DNA from: Clostridium peptidivorans | GTDB lineage: Bacteria > Bacillota > Clostridia > Clostridiales > Clostridiaceae | Assembly: GCF_900205925.1 (NCBI RefSeq) | Contig: NZ_OAOD01000006.1 | Span: 62,001 to 126,000, forward strand | Direction of reading: 5' to 3' | Length of the DNA: 64,000 bases | Shown: positions 26,067 to 34,366 of the stretch, in pieces | Layout of the letters: every line of letters begins with the position of its first letter | Numbering within the stretch: position 1 is the first letter of the stretch | Notes under the pieces: generated by a model | What the model was told of the DNA's origin: nothing | What the model saw: only the letters and a program-made list of their open reading frames with translations | The model's database searches: none | Position numbers and translations under genes: made by a program

Positions 26067-27161
26067 GTGAATAAAGAAATCAATAATAAAATAACGGGAA
26101 ACCAATACATGGCAATTGTTCAAAGTTCTATGATTGCAATAGGAATATTAACGCTTGCTAGAGCTGCAACTAAGCATGCTTATCAAGATGCTTGGATAGC
26201 AGTAATTATTGGGGGAGTATATCCAATAATTGTAGTAGTACTGGCATCCTTCATTGATAAAAAAATGAATCATTATAACTTTTGGCAAATAAATAATGAA
26301 ATATACGGCAAGTTCTTATCTTACATAATAATTATAATTTTTATTGCAGTATTTTCTTTTTCGCAGCTAAGTATAATATCCGCTTATACTAATCTAATTC
26401 ATGGATTATTGGTGCCTTTTGCACCAACATATGTAATTTCAATTATTGTAATGTTACTAACTTTATATACTGCAATAAACGGACTTAATATAGTAGGACG
26501 ATTATGTGAAATAGTATTTTATTTAGTAATAATTTTTATATTTGTAACACTGTCTCTTGCTTCTCAAGGAAATATTACAAATGTAAAGCCTTTTTTTAGT
26601 TCATTTAAAAATATATTATCTGCTTTACCTGATACTATATATTCATATGCAGGAGTAGAGCTTAGTTACGTAGCTATATCCTTTATAACTAATACAAAAA
26701 ATACTAGCAAACCTGGAATTTATGGTGTGTTAACTGTTATAGTTTCATATACGGCAAATGTATTTATAACTATTTTCTGTTTAGGTTGGGAAATAGCATC
26801 TAAACATTTATATCCATCTTTATATGTAGCAGCTAGTGTAGAAATACCTTTAATTGAAAATGTTAGGACAATAATAATGCTTATATGGAGTTTTGTTATA
26901 TTTAGAATTCTTCCATGTGAGTTATTTGCATCATCATTTTGCTTATCTAAAGCAACTAATATAAGTTATAAAAAAAGCTGTATTATTATAACAGCTCTAT
27001 TAATACTACTAAGTTTTTTCCTATCGCCTGAGCCTAATAGGGCAAATGTTGTGGATAAAATTACTCCTTATTTAGCGATAGTAGGATTAGCTTGGGGAAT
27101 TATAACCTCCATAATTATTTTACTTAAGAAAAAAGATTATAAGGAGGAGCTAAAATCATGA
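26067..27161 (+). CDS. gerB: GerB-type spore germination permease (second copy)
   Basis: 364 aa paralogue of the first B subunit with the same ten-helix plan; I see about half the residues identical, including DAWIAVIIGGVYPIIVV and YTAINGL-x-VGRLCE. Start is GTG after AGAGG. It overlaps gerC by 4 bases (ATGA). Two B subunits for one A and one C suggest either two alternative germinant specificities with a shared A/C or a heteromeric receptor. Confidence 0.9.
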   Translation: MNKEINNKITGNQYMAIVQSSMIAIGILTLARAATKHAYQDAWIAVIIGGVYPIIVVVLASFIDKKMNHYNFWQINNEIYGKFLSYIIIIIFIAVFSFSQLSIISAYTNLIHGLLVPFAPTYVISIIVMLLTLYTAINGLNIVGRLCEIVFYLVIIFIFVTLSLASQGNITNVKPFFSSFKNILSALPDTIYSYAGVELSYVAISFITNTKNTSKPGIYGVLTVIVSYTANVFITIFCLGWEIASKHLYPSLYVAASVEIPLIENVRTIIMLIWSFVIFRILPCELFASSFCLSKATNISYKKSCIIITALLILLSFFLSPEPNRANVVDKITPYLAIVGLAWGIITSIIILLKKKDYKEELKS

Positions 27162-28258
27162 AAAGAGTTGTAAGATTATGTTTTATTATATTAATTAGCT
27201 TGATAACTTCTGGATGTTATGATAGATACCCACAAGAAAAGCTGGGAATAGTTGTAGGAATGGGATATGATTTAGAAAATGATGGGATAATGGCTATGTA
27301 TAAAGATACCTCAGAAACATTTACATTTAGAGGACAACAGCAAATTCAGCATGAAGTAGTAACAGGACCAGGTAAATCTATATACAGTACTCGAGATAAT
27401 CTTCAATCTAAGTTTAGTAGGAAGTGGATTATAGGAAGTGAATTAATGTATTTAGTAGGAAAGGAAAGAGCAGATTATGGAATTAATGATCTAATTGATT
27501 CAATGATGAGGGATGTTGATAGAAGAAGAGTAGCGTTAGTAGCTATTTGCAGGCAGCCAGCAGAACAATTATTTCAATTACAACCTAAGGGATATTCAAC
27601 CATGGCAGAAGATATTTATGGTACTTTAAAATTTGCATGGCAAGAAAGTTTTTTTAGCAAGGATGTAAGCACTAGTGATGTTTTACAAATGTATCATCAA
27701 GAAGGAAGAGAAATAGTGCTTCCATATCTTGATATAGATAAAGATAGACCTAAAATAGCGGGGCTTGCTTTATTTGATGCTGATAAGATGATAACTACTG
27801 TAGATCTAGGAGAGGCAAAGCTTATAAATCTTCTAAGAAATAGTAAAACCAACGGACATTTAAGTGTTAACTTTCCAGGAAAAAACAATTATTATGAAGG
27901 ATATTTTAAAACTAAAAGAAAAGTTAAGGTTTCTAAGGAGGGAGATAAATTAAAATATTCTATATATATAACACTTAGGGGAGATTTGAAAGTTAATACT
28001 ATAATTAATAAAGTTATAACAAAAAAAGAAGTTAAGGAAATGGAGAAAAGCTTTGTTAAAAGCATAAAAAAAGATTTAGAAGAAGAAGCTAAAAAAATAC
28101 AGCAAGAATATGGAGTTGACTGGCTGGATTTAACTAAATATGCAGTAGCTAAGTATGGTAGACTAAGTACTTATAGTAGCGATGAGATGTTTAAAAACGC
28201 CCAAATAGATGTAAATGTAAATGTGAAAATAGATTCTATAGGAGGAAAAGCTGAATAA
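27158..28258 (+). CDS. gerC: GerC-type germination lipoprotein (C subunit)
   Basis: 366 aa Ger(x)C family protein. Signal peptide of about 19 residues ending ITSGC, so Cys20 is the expected lipidated residue. The mature part has the family pattern DRYPQEKLGIVVGMGYD near the N-terminus and GLALFDADKM in the middle. It anchors at the outer face of the inner spore membrane. AAGGAGGAG precedes the ATG. It is the last gene of the operon; no clear terminator follows before the BusR-type regulator. Confidence 0.92.
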   Translation: MKRVVRLCFIILISLITSGCYDRYPQEKLGIVVGMGYDLENDGIMAMYKDTSETFTFRGQQQIQHEVVTGPGKSIYSTRDNLQSKFSRKWIIGSELMYLVGKERADYGINDLIDSMMRDVDRRRVALVAICRQPAEQLFQLQPKGYSTMAEDIYGTLKFAWQESFFSKDVSTSDVLQMYHQEGREIVLPYLDIDKDRPKIAGLALFDADKMITTVDLGEAKLINLLRNSKTNGHLSVNFPGKNNYYEGYFKTKRKVKVSKEGDKLKYSIYITLRGDLKVNTIINKVITKKEVKEMEKSFVKSIKKDLEEEAKKIQQEYGVDWLDLTKYAVAKYGRLSTYSSDEMFKNAQIDVNVNVKIDSIGGKAE

Positions 28259-28310
28259 TTTATGCTATAATCTATTTGCTTAGACATATATATATTTGGA
28301 GGTTTTTAAA

Positions 28311-28940
28311 ATGGCGGATAGAATAGAACTGCCTAGATACATAAAAATTGCAGTTGATGTAGCTTCGAGAATATACAAAGGTTCTTTAAAGGAAGAAAGT
28401 ATTTTAAAGGGCAGGTCTATACTTGCAAGTGAGTATAACGTATCTCCTGAAACTATAAGGAGGTCTATGAAGCTTTTAGAGGATAAAAGGGTTGTGGAAG
28501 TAAGCAAGGGTATAGGAGTTATAGTAAAGTCACCTAAAAATGCTTTGCAGTTTATAGATAGCTTTAGAGAAAAAGAACACATAGGGGACTTAAGAAATAG
28601 CATGAAAGGCCTCATAGATAAAAGAGATGAAATAGAAAGGGAAATACAAGAAGTAAATTTAAAAATACTTGAATATTCTTATAGATATAAAGGTACAAAT
28701 TTAGTAGAAATACTAGAGATTCAAGTACCAGTAGAGTCGAAGATAATAGGAAAAACTGTGGGAGAAGTACAGTTTTGGTACAATACTGCAGCAACTATAG
28801 TTGGAGTTAAAAGAGAAGATACAATACTTATTTCTCCAGGGCCATATCTAGTATTTACTCAAGGGGATATAATATTAGCAGTTGGAGATGAATGGGTAAG
28901 TGAAAGAATAAGAAAGTTTATAGAAAACTACGATAATTAG
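28311..28940 (+). CDS. busR: BusR-type regulator (GntR winged helix + RCK_C), predicted c-di-AMP sensor
   Basis: 209 aa. N-terminal GntR winged helix (RSILASEYNVSPETIRRSMKLLEDKRVVEV, about 38-67), a coiled-coil linker (about 95-125) and a C-terminal TrkA_C/RCK_C domain (ILEIQVPVESKIIGKTVGEVQFW... , about 133-205). This rare architecture is that of BusR, the c-di-AMP-controlled repressor of the BusA/OpuA betaine importer in lactic acid bacteria and streptococci, and a betaine importer follows immediately here. The ORF can be extended to a TTG at 28296, but GGAGG at 28298-28302 fixes ATG 28311. Direct c-di-AMP binding is inferred from the family. Confidence 0.85.
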   Translation: MADRIELPRYIKIAVDVASRIYKGSLKEESILKGRSILASEYNVSPETIRRSMKLLEDKRVVEVSKGIGVIVKSPKNALQFIDSFREKEHIGDLRNSMKGLIDKRDEIEREIQEVNLKILEYSYRYKGTNLVEILEIQVPVESKIIGKTVGEVQFWYNTAATIVGVKREDTILISPGPYLVFTQGDIILAVGDEWVSERIRKFIENYDN

Positions 28941-29063
28941 GAATGAGGGGCTAGATGATAGGGTTAAGTTTATATAATTAAGGTCTTATTCTATATGTAT
29001 ATAAGAAGATGGTTTATGAGTAAAAATTGACCAAATTTTACTTAGAAAGCTATCTTTTTTTTA

Positions 29064-29092
29064 TTGACAAACTAACAACCCAATGATAGAAT
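29064..29092 (+). promoter_or_regulatory. opuA operon promoter
   Basis: TTGACA 29064-29069, 17-bp spacer, TAGAAT 29087-29092: a near-consensus SigA promoter 75 bases before the ATPase gene. A putative operator begins 2 bases after the -10. Confidence 0.8.
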
Positions 29093-29093
29093 G

Positions 29094-29141
29094 AAGTTGT
29101 TGCATAAAACAACTTAATGATATATGAAAGTTGTTGCATAA
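29094..29141 (+). promoter_or_regulatory. Putative BusR operator (inverted and direct repeats)
   Basis: A perfect 8-bp inverted repeat (AAGTTGTT 29094-29101, AACAACTT 29108-29115, 6-nt centre) lies directly downstream of the -10. The 14-mer AAGTTGTTGCATAA (29094-29107) recurs exactly at 29128-29141, 34 bp later, just before the ribosome binding site. An AACAAC half-site is also in the promoter spacer (29074-29079). Position and symmetry fit a repressor site that blocks promoter clearance. Confidence 0.6.
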
Positions 29142-29166
29142 TAATGGAAGGAGGAAAATGTTATTT

Positions 29167-30354
29167 ATGAAGATAGAAGTTAAAAATTTATATAAAGTAT
29201 TTGGGAAAAATTCAAAAAAAGTTATTCCCCTTCTTGAAGAAGGTATGGATAAAGAAGAGATATTAAAAAAGACAGGTAACTCTGTAGGAGTTAACAATGC
29301 AAGTTTTCATGTCGATGAAGGTGAGTTTTTTGTAATTATGGGGCTGTCTGGAAGCGGTAAATCAACGCTTATAAGATGTTTGAATAGGCTTATAGAGCCA
29401 ACCTCTGGAGAAATATTAATTGATGGACAAGATATTTTAAAATGTAATGAGGAAGAGCTGAGAGAAATTAGAAGAAAAAAAATGGCTATGGTATTCCAAA
29501 ACTTTGGATTACTACCTCATAGAAACGTATGTAAAAATGTTGAATTTGGATTAGAAATACAGGGTGTAGATGAAAAGATACGAACTGAAGAGGCATATAA
29601 AGCATTGGAGCTTGTAGGGCTTAAGGGATATGAGGAAAAAATGCCTCATGAGCTTAGTGGTGGTATGCAGCAAAGAGTAGGGCTTGCAAGAGGACTTGCC
29701 ACAGAGCCTGAGATACTTTTAATGGATGAAGCCTTTAGTGCACTAGATCCTTTAATAAGAAAGGATATGCAACAAGAAATGATAGAACTTCAATCTAAAA
29801 TGAGAAAAACCATAATATTTATTACTCATGATTTAGATGAAGCCTTAAGGCTTGGTGATAGAATTGCAATAATGAAGGATGGAGTAATAGAGCAAATAGG
29901 AACTCCTGAGGATATCTTGGCTAATCCTGCAAGTGAATACGTAAGAAAGTTTACTCAAGATGTTGATAGAACGAAGGTTATGACAGCAGGAGCTATAATG
30001 CAAAGAACAAATGTGATTATATTATCAAAAGATGGCCCTAAGGCTGCAGCAAGGGCTATGGAAGAGCAAGGGATTTCGAGTATATATGTAACGGATAAAG
30101 ATAGAACACTTCAAGGTATAGTAAAAATTGATGATGCAATTGAAAGCTATAAAAAAGGAGAAAAGGATATATCAAATATAATAATAAAAGAAGTAGCTAT
30201 AACTTCTCCAGAAGCTTCAATAGCAGAGCTTCTTCCTATAGCAAAGGATATTTCATTTCCGATAGCTGTGGTAGATAAAGATAATAAGATGATGGGTATA
30301 ATTAAAAGATCTACAATTATCGCAGGAATCATAGGAGAGGAGGAATATAGATAA
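29167..30354 (+). CDS. opuAA: Glycine betaine/proline ABC transporter ATPase with CBS domains
   Basis: 395 aa from ATG 29167. Walker A GLSGSGKST, Q-loop NFGLLPHRN, signature LSGGMQQRVGLARGLA and Walker B LLMDEAFSALDP are complete; the C-terminal ~120 residues are a tandem CBS pair that in OpuA senses ionic strength and in some homologues binds c-di-AMP. Longer starts at 29131 (inside the operator) and 29158 (3 bases from GGAGG) exist; MKIEVKNLYKVFG matches homologues. The stop overlaps the permease ATG by one base. It drives osmoprotectant uptake. Confidence 0.93.
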   Translation: MKIEVKNLYKVFGKNSKKVIPLLEEGMDKEEILKKTGNSVGVNNASFHVDEGEFFVIMGLSGSGKSTLIRCLNRLIEPTSGEILIDGQDILKCNEEELREIRRKKMAMVFQNFGLLPHRNVCKNVEFGLEIQGVDEKIRTEEAYKALELVGLKGYEEKMPHELSGGMQQRVGLARGLATEPEILLMDEAFSALDPLIRKDMQQEMIELQSKMRKTIIFITHDLDEALRLGDRIAIMKDGVIEQIGTPEDILANPASEYVRKFTQDVDRTKVMTAGAIMQRTNVIILSKDGPKAAARAMEEQGISSIYVTDKDRTLQGIVKIDDAIESYKKGEKDISNIIIKEVAITSPEASIAELLPIAKDISFPIAVVDKDNKMMGIIKRSTIIAGIIGEEEYR

Positions 30355-31172
30355 TGACATTTCATATAGGACCTTATTTTGAAGTCATCATTGAATGGTT
30401 AAAATCAAATTTAGGAGTTTTTTTTGATGCAATAAAGACAATAAGTGAGTTTTTAATAGATGGATTAGAAAATATACTAACTGCTCCGCCAGCTATAGTT
30501 ATTATACTTTTAATAACTGCACTAGCATATTATATGGCTAATAAAAAAACAGCAGTATTTACTTTTTTAGGGCTTTTCTTTATAAATAGCATGGAGCTTT
30601 GGAATCAAACTATGAGTACTTTAGCTCTAGTTTTAGTATCTACACTATTAGCGCTTCTTATAGGCGTTCCACTTGGAATACTTTCAGCAAGATATGACAG
30701 GATGAATAAGATTATGAGGCCAGTTTTAGATTTCATGCAGACCATGCCGGCCTTTGTATATTTAATACCAGCAGTACTTTTCTTTGGTATGGGAAAAGTT
30801 CCTGGGGCAATAGCTACTGTAATCTTTTCTATGCCACCGGCTGTAAGACTTACAAACTTAGGAATAAGACAAGTACCAAAGGAAGTTATAGAAGCATCAA
30901 AGTCATTTGGATCAACTAGGAGTCAAATGCTTTATAAAGTTCAGCTCCCTATAGCGCTTCCTACAATACTTGCAGGAGTGAATCAAACCATAATGCTTTC
31001 CTTGTCTATGGTAGTTATATCAGCCATGATAGGAGCAGGTGGACTTGGAAGGGAAGTTCTAACAGGAATAACTCAGCTTAAAATAGGTATAGGTTTTGAA
31101 AGTGGACTTGCAGTGGTAATTCTTGCAATGATACTTGATAGGATAACTCAATCCCTTGGAAAAACTGCGTAA
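30354..31172 (+). CDS. opuAB: Glycine betaine/proline ABC transporter permease
   Basis: 272 aa inner-membrane permease of the ProW/OpuAB type: amphipathic N-terminus, several transmembrane helices, and the ATPase-coupling loop EASKSFGSTRSQMLYKVQLPIALPTI with the EA-x3-G motif. It overlaps the ATPase gene by one base (TAATG). The permease is not fused to a substrate-binding domain, in contrast to the BusAB/OpuABC type. A 184-bp hairpin element separates it from the binding-protein gene. Confidence 0.93.
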   Translation: MTFHIGPYFEVIIEWLKSNLGVFFDAIKTISEFLIDGLENILTAPPAIVIILLITALAYYMANKKTAVFTFLGLFFINSMELWNQTMSTLALVLVSTLLALLIGVPLGILSARYDRMNKIMRPVLDFMQTMPAFVYLIPAVLFFGMGKVPGAIATVIFSMPPAVRLTNLGIRQVPKEVIEASKSFGSTRSQMLYKVQLPIALPTILAGVNQTIMLSLSMVVISAMIGAGGLGREVLTGITQLKIGIGFESGLAVVILAMILDRITQSLGKTA

Positions 31173-31200
31173 TATTTTACGGTAATGTTCAACTTATATT

Positions 31201-31384
31201 ATGAGATTTGCATTTAGAAAAGCTGTTCATGGCGCAAAGAAACTCTAATATTTCTCAATTTAGATCACCTAAATTTTCTAAACTCGCTATTGCTCAAACA
31301 TTAGAAAATTCTTAACGGTGCTTTAAATTCAGAAATAAAGAGTTTCTAATGCTTGTTCAATGCTTTCTACAACGCAAATCTCAT
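31201..31384. repeat. 184-bp nested inverted-repeat element inside the opuA operon
   Basis: Terminal arms ATGAGATTTGC 31201-31211 and GCAAATCTCAT 31374-31384 are perfectly complementary; further nested pairs are AGAAACTCT 31238-31246 with AGAGTTTCT 31339-31347, CACC 31266-31269 with GGTG 31317-31320, and AATTTTCTAA 31272-31281 with TTAGAAAATT 31301-31310. The whole element therefore folds into one long interrupted hairpin. A shorter relative with the same terminal arms lies at 63841-63937. It contains no convincing gene. It resembles a MITE-like or REP-like intergenic repeat; role unknown. Confidence 0.8.
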
Positions 31385-31429
31385 GCTATAGTAAATCAAT
31401 TATCTATAAATTTAGAAGGAGTGAATGTA

Positions 31430-32320
31430 ATGAAATTTAAAAATAAAGCACTGAAATCAATTGCGTTAATGTCGGTGGGATTAATAACTGCGGTATCGCT
31501 AGCTGCCTGTGGAGCTTCAAATAAAAGTAAGAGTGGAGATGCATCTAAAAAGGTAAAGCTTGGCTACGTAAACTGGGCAGAAGGTATAGCTATGACAAAC
31601 CTTGCAAAGGTTGTGCTTGAAGAAAAAATGGGATATAAAGTAGAAATGACAGAGGCAGATCCAGGTGTAATATTTACATCCCTTGCGGAAGGAGATACAG
31701 ATGCATTTTTGGATGGATGGCTTCCTGTTACTCATAAAAGCTATATGGATAAATATAAGGATAAGTTATTGGACTTAGGAATTAGTTTTAAAGGTGCTAA
31801 AATAGGACTTGTAGTACCTAAAGATACAGATATAAATAGTATTGAGGAACTTAAAGCTAATAAGGATAAATTTAATGGCAAGATAATAGGAATAGATGCT
31901 GGGGCGGGGATAATGGAAACTACTAAAAAAGCTGTTTCAGAGTATGGACTGGATATGGAGCTTATGGAGGGCAGCGAGCCAGCTATGCTTACAATGCTAA
32001 AAGATGCCATAGATAAGAAAAAACCTATAGTTATAACAGGATGGTCTCCACATTGGAAGTTTGCTAAATGGGATTTAAAATTCTTAGAAGATCCAAAGAA
32101 CGTTTATGGTAAGGCGGAAGATATCCATAAACTCGCAAGACTTGGCTTAGATAAAGATATGCCAGAAGTTGCAGAGTTTTTAAAGAACTTCAAAATGGAC
32201 GAAAAGCAGCTTGGAGATTTAATGGCAGCTATAGCAGATGGAAAAAAACCATCGGAAGCTGCAAAAGAATGGATGAACAATAATCAAGATGTAGTAAATT
32301 CATGGATACCAAAGAAATAG
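31430..32320 (+). CDS. opuAC: Glycine betaine-binding lipoprotein
   Basis: 296 aa type II substrate-binding protein. Signal peptide with lipobox LAAC (lipidated Cys about residue 26), then KVKLGYVNWAEG, EADPGVIFTSLAEGDTDAF, FLDGWLP and TGWSPHWKFAKWDLKFLEDP, the Trp-rich segments that form the quaternary-amine cage in OpuAC/ProX-type proteins. Longer in-frame starts run into the upstream hairpin element, but AGAAGGAG at 31414-31421 sets ATG 31430. Extracellular face of the membrane; delivers betaine to the permease. Confidence 0.93.
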   Translation: MKFKNKALKSIALMSVGLITAVSLAACGASNKSKSGDASKKVKLGYVNWAEGIAMTNLAKVVLEEKMGYKVEMTEADPGVIFTSLAEGDTDAFLDGWLPVTHKSYMDKYKDKLLDLGISFKGAKIGLVVPKDTDINSIEELKANKDKFNGKIIGIDAGAGIMETTKKAVSEYGLDMELMEGSEPAMLTMLKDAIDKKKPIVITGWSPHWKFAKWDLKFLEDPKNVYGKAEDIHKLARLGLDKDMPEVAEFLKNFKMDEKQLGDLMAAIADGKKPSEAAKEWMNNNQDVVNSWIPKK

Positions 32321-32381
32321 CATAAGATTATAAGATGATTATTATTAAAAATAGCAAGAGATACTGTTTTAAAAGTAGCTT

Positions 32382-32426
32382 AATGACAAGTAGTTTGATT
32401 GAAACTGCTTGTCATTTTATTTTTTG
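32382..32426 (+). terminator. Terminator of the opuA operon
   Basis: AATGACAAGTAGTTT (32382-32396) and AAACTGCTTGTCATT (32402-32416) form a 15-bp stem with one mismatch, followed by TTATTTTTT. Confidence 0.88.
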
Positions 32427-32573
32427 ACATGAATTTATAATATTAAAAGACAATGAAAGAGATATCTTGTATTGTTTTTGTAATATTGGGATTATTATTA
32501 AAAAACTAATATACGAACAATTCCATGGTACAATAAAAATGAATAAAAATACAAAAATTAGGGGGAATATATC

Positions 32574-34202
32574 GTGAAACCCAAATTATTAAAAATGTAT
32601 CAAAGAAGGGAGCTAACTGGAGAGAGAATTCTAAAGGATATAGTTGCAGGAATAATAGTTGCAATTGTAGCACTACCATTATCAGTAGCTCTTGGAATAT
32701 CCTCTGGAGTGTCTCCAGAAAAAGGACTTATAACTGCAATTATGGCAGGGTTTTTCATTTCTTTTTTAGGTGGAAGTAGAGTTCAAATAGGTGGGCCCAC
32801 AGGGGCATTTGTAGTAATTGTATATGGAATAATTGAAAAGCACGGAATAGAAGGACTTATTATAGCAACCATGATGGCAGGAGTAATATTAATCATTTTA
32901 GGACTTGCTAAAATGGGAAGCATAATAAAATTCATACCTCATCCTATAACCATAGGATTCACTTCAGGTATAGCAATTACACTGCTTTCTACACAATTTA
33001 AAGATTTCTTAGGACTTTCAATTGAAAATGTCCCAGCAGAATTTATTCCTAAATGGCAAGCCTATTTGCAGCATTTAAACACCATAGATATACCTACATT
33101 ATTAGTAGGATTAGCTGCTTTAGCTATAATGATTTTATGGCCTAAAGTAAATAAGACAATACCAGGATCACTCATAGCACTTATAATTACAACTGCTTTA
33201 GTAAGCTTTTTCAATATTCAAGTTGACACTATAGGAAGTAGATACAGTAATATTTCTTCATCAATACCTATGCCTTCTATACATTTAGTTAGTTTTGATA
33301 CTATTCAAGAACTCATAGGACCTGCATTTACTATAGCTATATTAGCTGCTATAGAATCATTACTTTCAGCAGTAGTAGCTGATGGTATGATAGGTGGGAA
33401 ACATGATTCTAATATGGAACTTGTGGCTCAGGGAGTTGGGAATATTGTATCAGCACTATTTGGCGGAATACCTGCAACTGGTGCAATAGCTAGAACAGCC
33501 GCAAATGTAAGAAACGGAGGAAGAAGCCCTATATCAGGAATTGTACATGCTATAACTTTGCTTTTAATAATGCTTGTATTTATGCCCCTTGCGAAGCTTA
33601 TACCAATGACAACATTAGCTGCAATACTTATTATTGTTTCTTATAATATGGGGGAATGGAAGTCTTTTTATTCCTTTATGAAAGCACCAAAAAGCGATAT
33701 GGTGGTACTTCTTTTAACCTTTTTATTAACAGTTATATTTGACCTAGTAGTAGCAATTGAAATTGGAATGGTGCTTGCTATGTTTTTATTCATGAAGAGA
33801 ATAGCAGATACTACAACTATAAAAACTTCTATATGCGAAAATTGCAGTGAAGAAGATGAAGTCATAGAAAACAGTAGTCATAATGATAAAATATTAATAT
33901 ATGAAATAAACGGACCGTTTTTCTTTGGAATAGTACATAAGTTTCTAGAAGTTATGAATGAAATAAATAAATCCTATGATGTGCTTATACTAGATATGAA
34001 AAATGCAACAAGCATTGATGCTACTGGGATGGATGCTTTAAAAAGATTATATGCAAGATGTGAAAAGCATGAAGTAAAGGTATTACTTGCAAATGTAAAG
34101 GAGCAACCATATAATGTTTTAGAGAACATGGGCTTTATAGAGTTAATTGGAGAAGAATGTGTATTTGAAAGTAGAGATGAAGCAATGGAGTTCGTAGCAT
34201 AG
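32574..34202 (+). CDS. SulP family anion transporter with STAS domain
   Basis: 542 aa. Membrane part with the SulP motif AIVALPLSVALGISSGVSPEKGL near residues 25-50, GGPTGAFVVIVYG, and GGIPATGAIARTAANVRNGGRSPISG near 300-325; C-terminal STAS domain (about 440-540, DMKNATSIDATGMDAL). Members move sulfate, bicarbonate or other anions. Start is GTG after GGGGGAATAT. It is alone between the opuA terminator and a 36-bp palindrome. The transported anion is unknown; no sulfate assimilation or carbonic anhydrase genes are adjacent. Confidence 0.92.
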   Translation: MKPKLLKMYQRRELTGERILKDIVAGIIVAIVALPLSVALGISSGVSPEKGLITAIMAGFFISFLGGSRVQIGGPTGAFVVIVYGIIEKHGIEGLIIATMMAGVILIILGLAKMGSIIKFIPHPITIGFTSGIAITLLSTQFKDFLGLSIENVPAEFIPKWQAYLQHLNTIDIPTLLVGLAALAIMILWPKVNKTIPGSLIALIITTALVSFFNIQVDTIGSRYSNISSSIPMPSIHLVSFDTIQELIGPAFTIAILAAIESLLSAVVADGMIGGKHDSNMELVAQGVGNIVSALFGGIPATGAIARTAANVRNGGRSPISGIVHAITLLLIMLVFMPLAKLIPMTTLAAILIIVSYNMGEWKSFYSFMKAPKSDMVVLLLTFLLTVIFDLVVAIEIGMVLAMFLFMKRIADTTTIKTSICENCSEEDEVIENSSHNDKILIYEINGPFFFGIVHKFLEVMNEINKSYDVLILDMKNATSIDATGMDALKRLYARCEKHEVKVLLANVKEQPYNVLENMGFIELIGEECVFESRDEAMEFVA

Positions 34203-34308
34203 CTACCGTTGTATCTATACAGATTACAAGTGTTTGTTATATTTATACGTAGTGTAATTTAAATTGAAAATATAATTTTACTGTAATATAATAAAAAAAT
34301 AATATACT

Positions 34309-34344
34309 TAAAATAAGCTTTACTTTAAAGTAAAGCTTATTTTA
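34309..34344 (+). promoter_or_regulatory. Perfect 36-bp palindrome before the alanine symporter gene
   Basis: An 18+18 palindrome with no loop, arms TAAAATAAGCTTTACTTT and its complement, followed 5 bases later by the ribosome binding site AAGGAGGAG. It may end SulP transcription (T-rich 3' side) or act as an operator or attenuator for the symporter gene. Confidence 0.6.
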
Positions 34345-34366
34345 CTTCAAGGAGGAGCTTATACAT

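Noticed and set aside
31349..31429. 27-residue N-terminal extension of the betaine-binding protein
   Set aside because: It would lie partly within the hairpin element and would bury the signal peptide.
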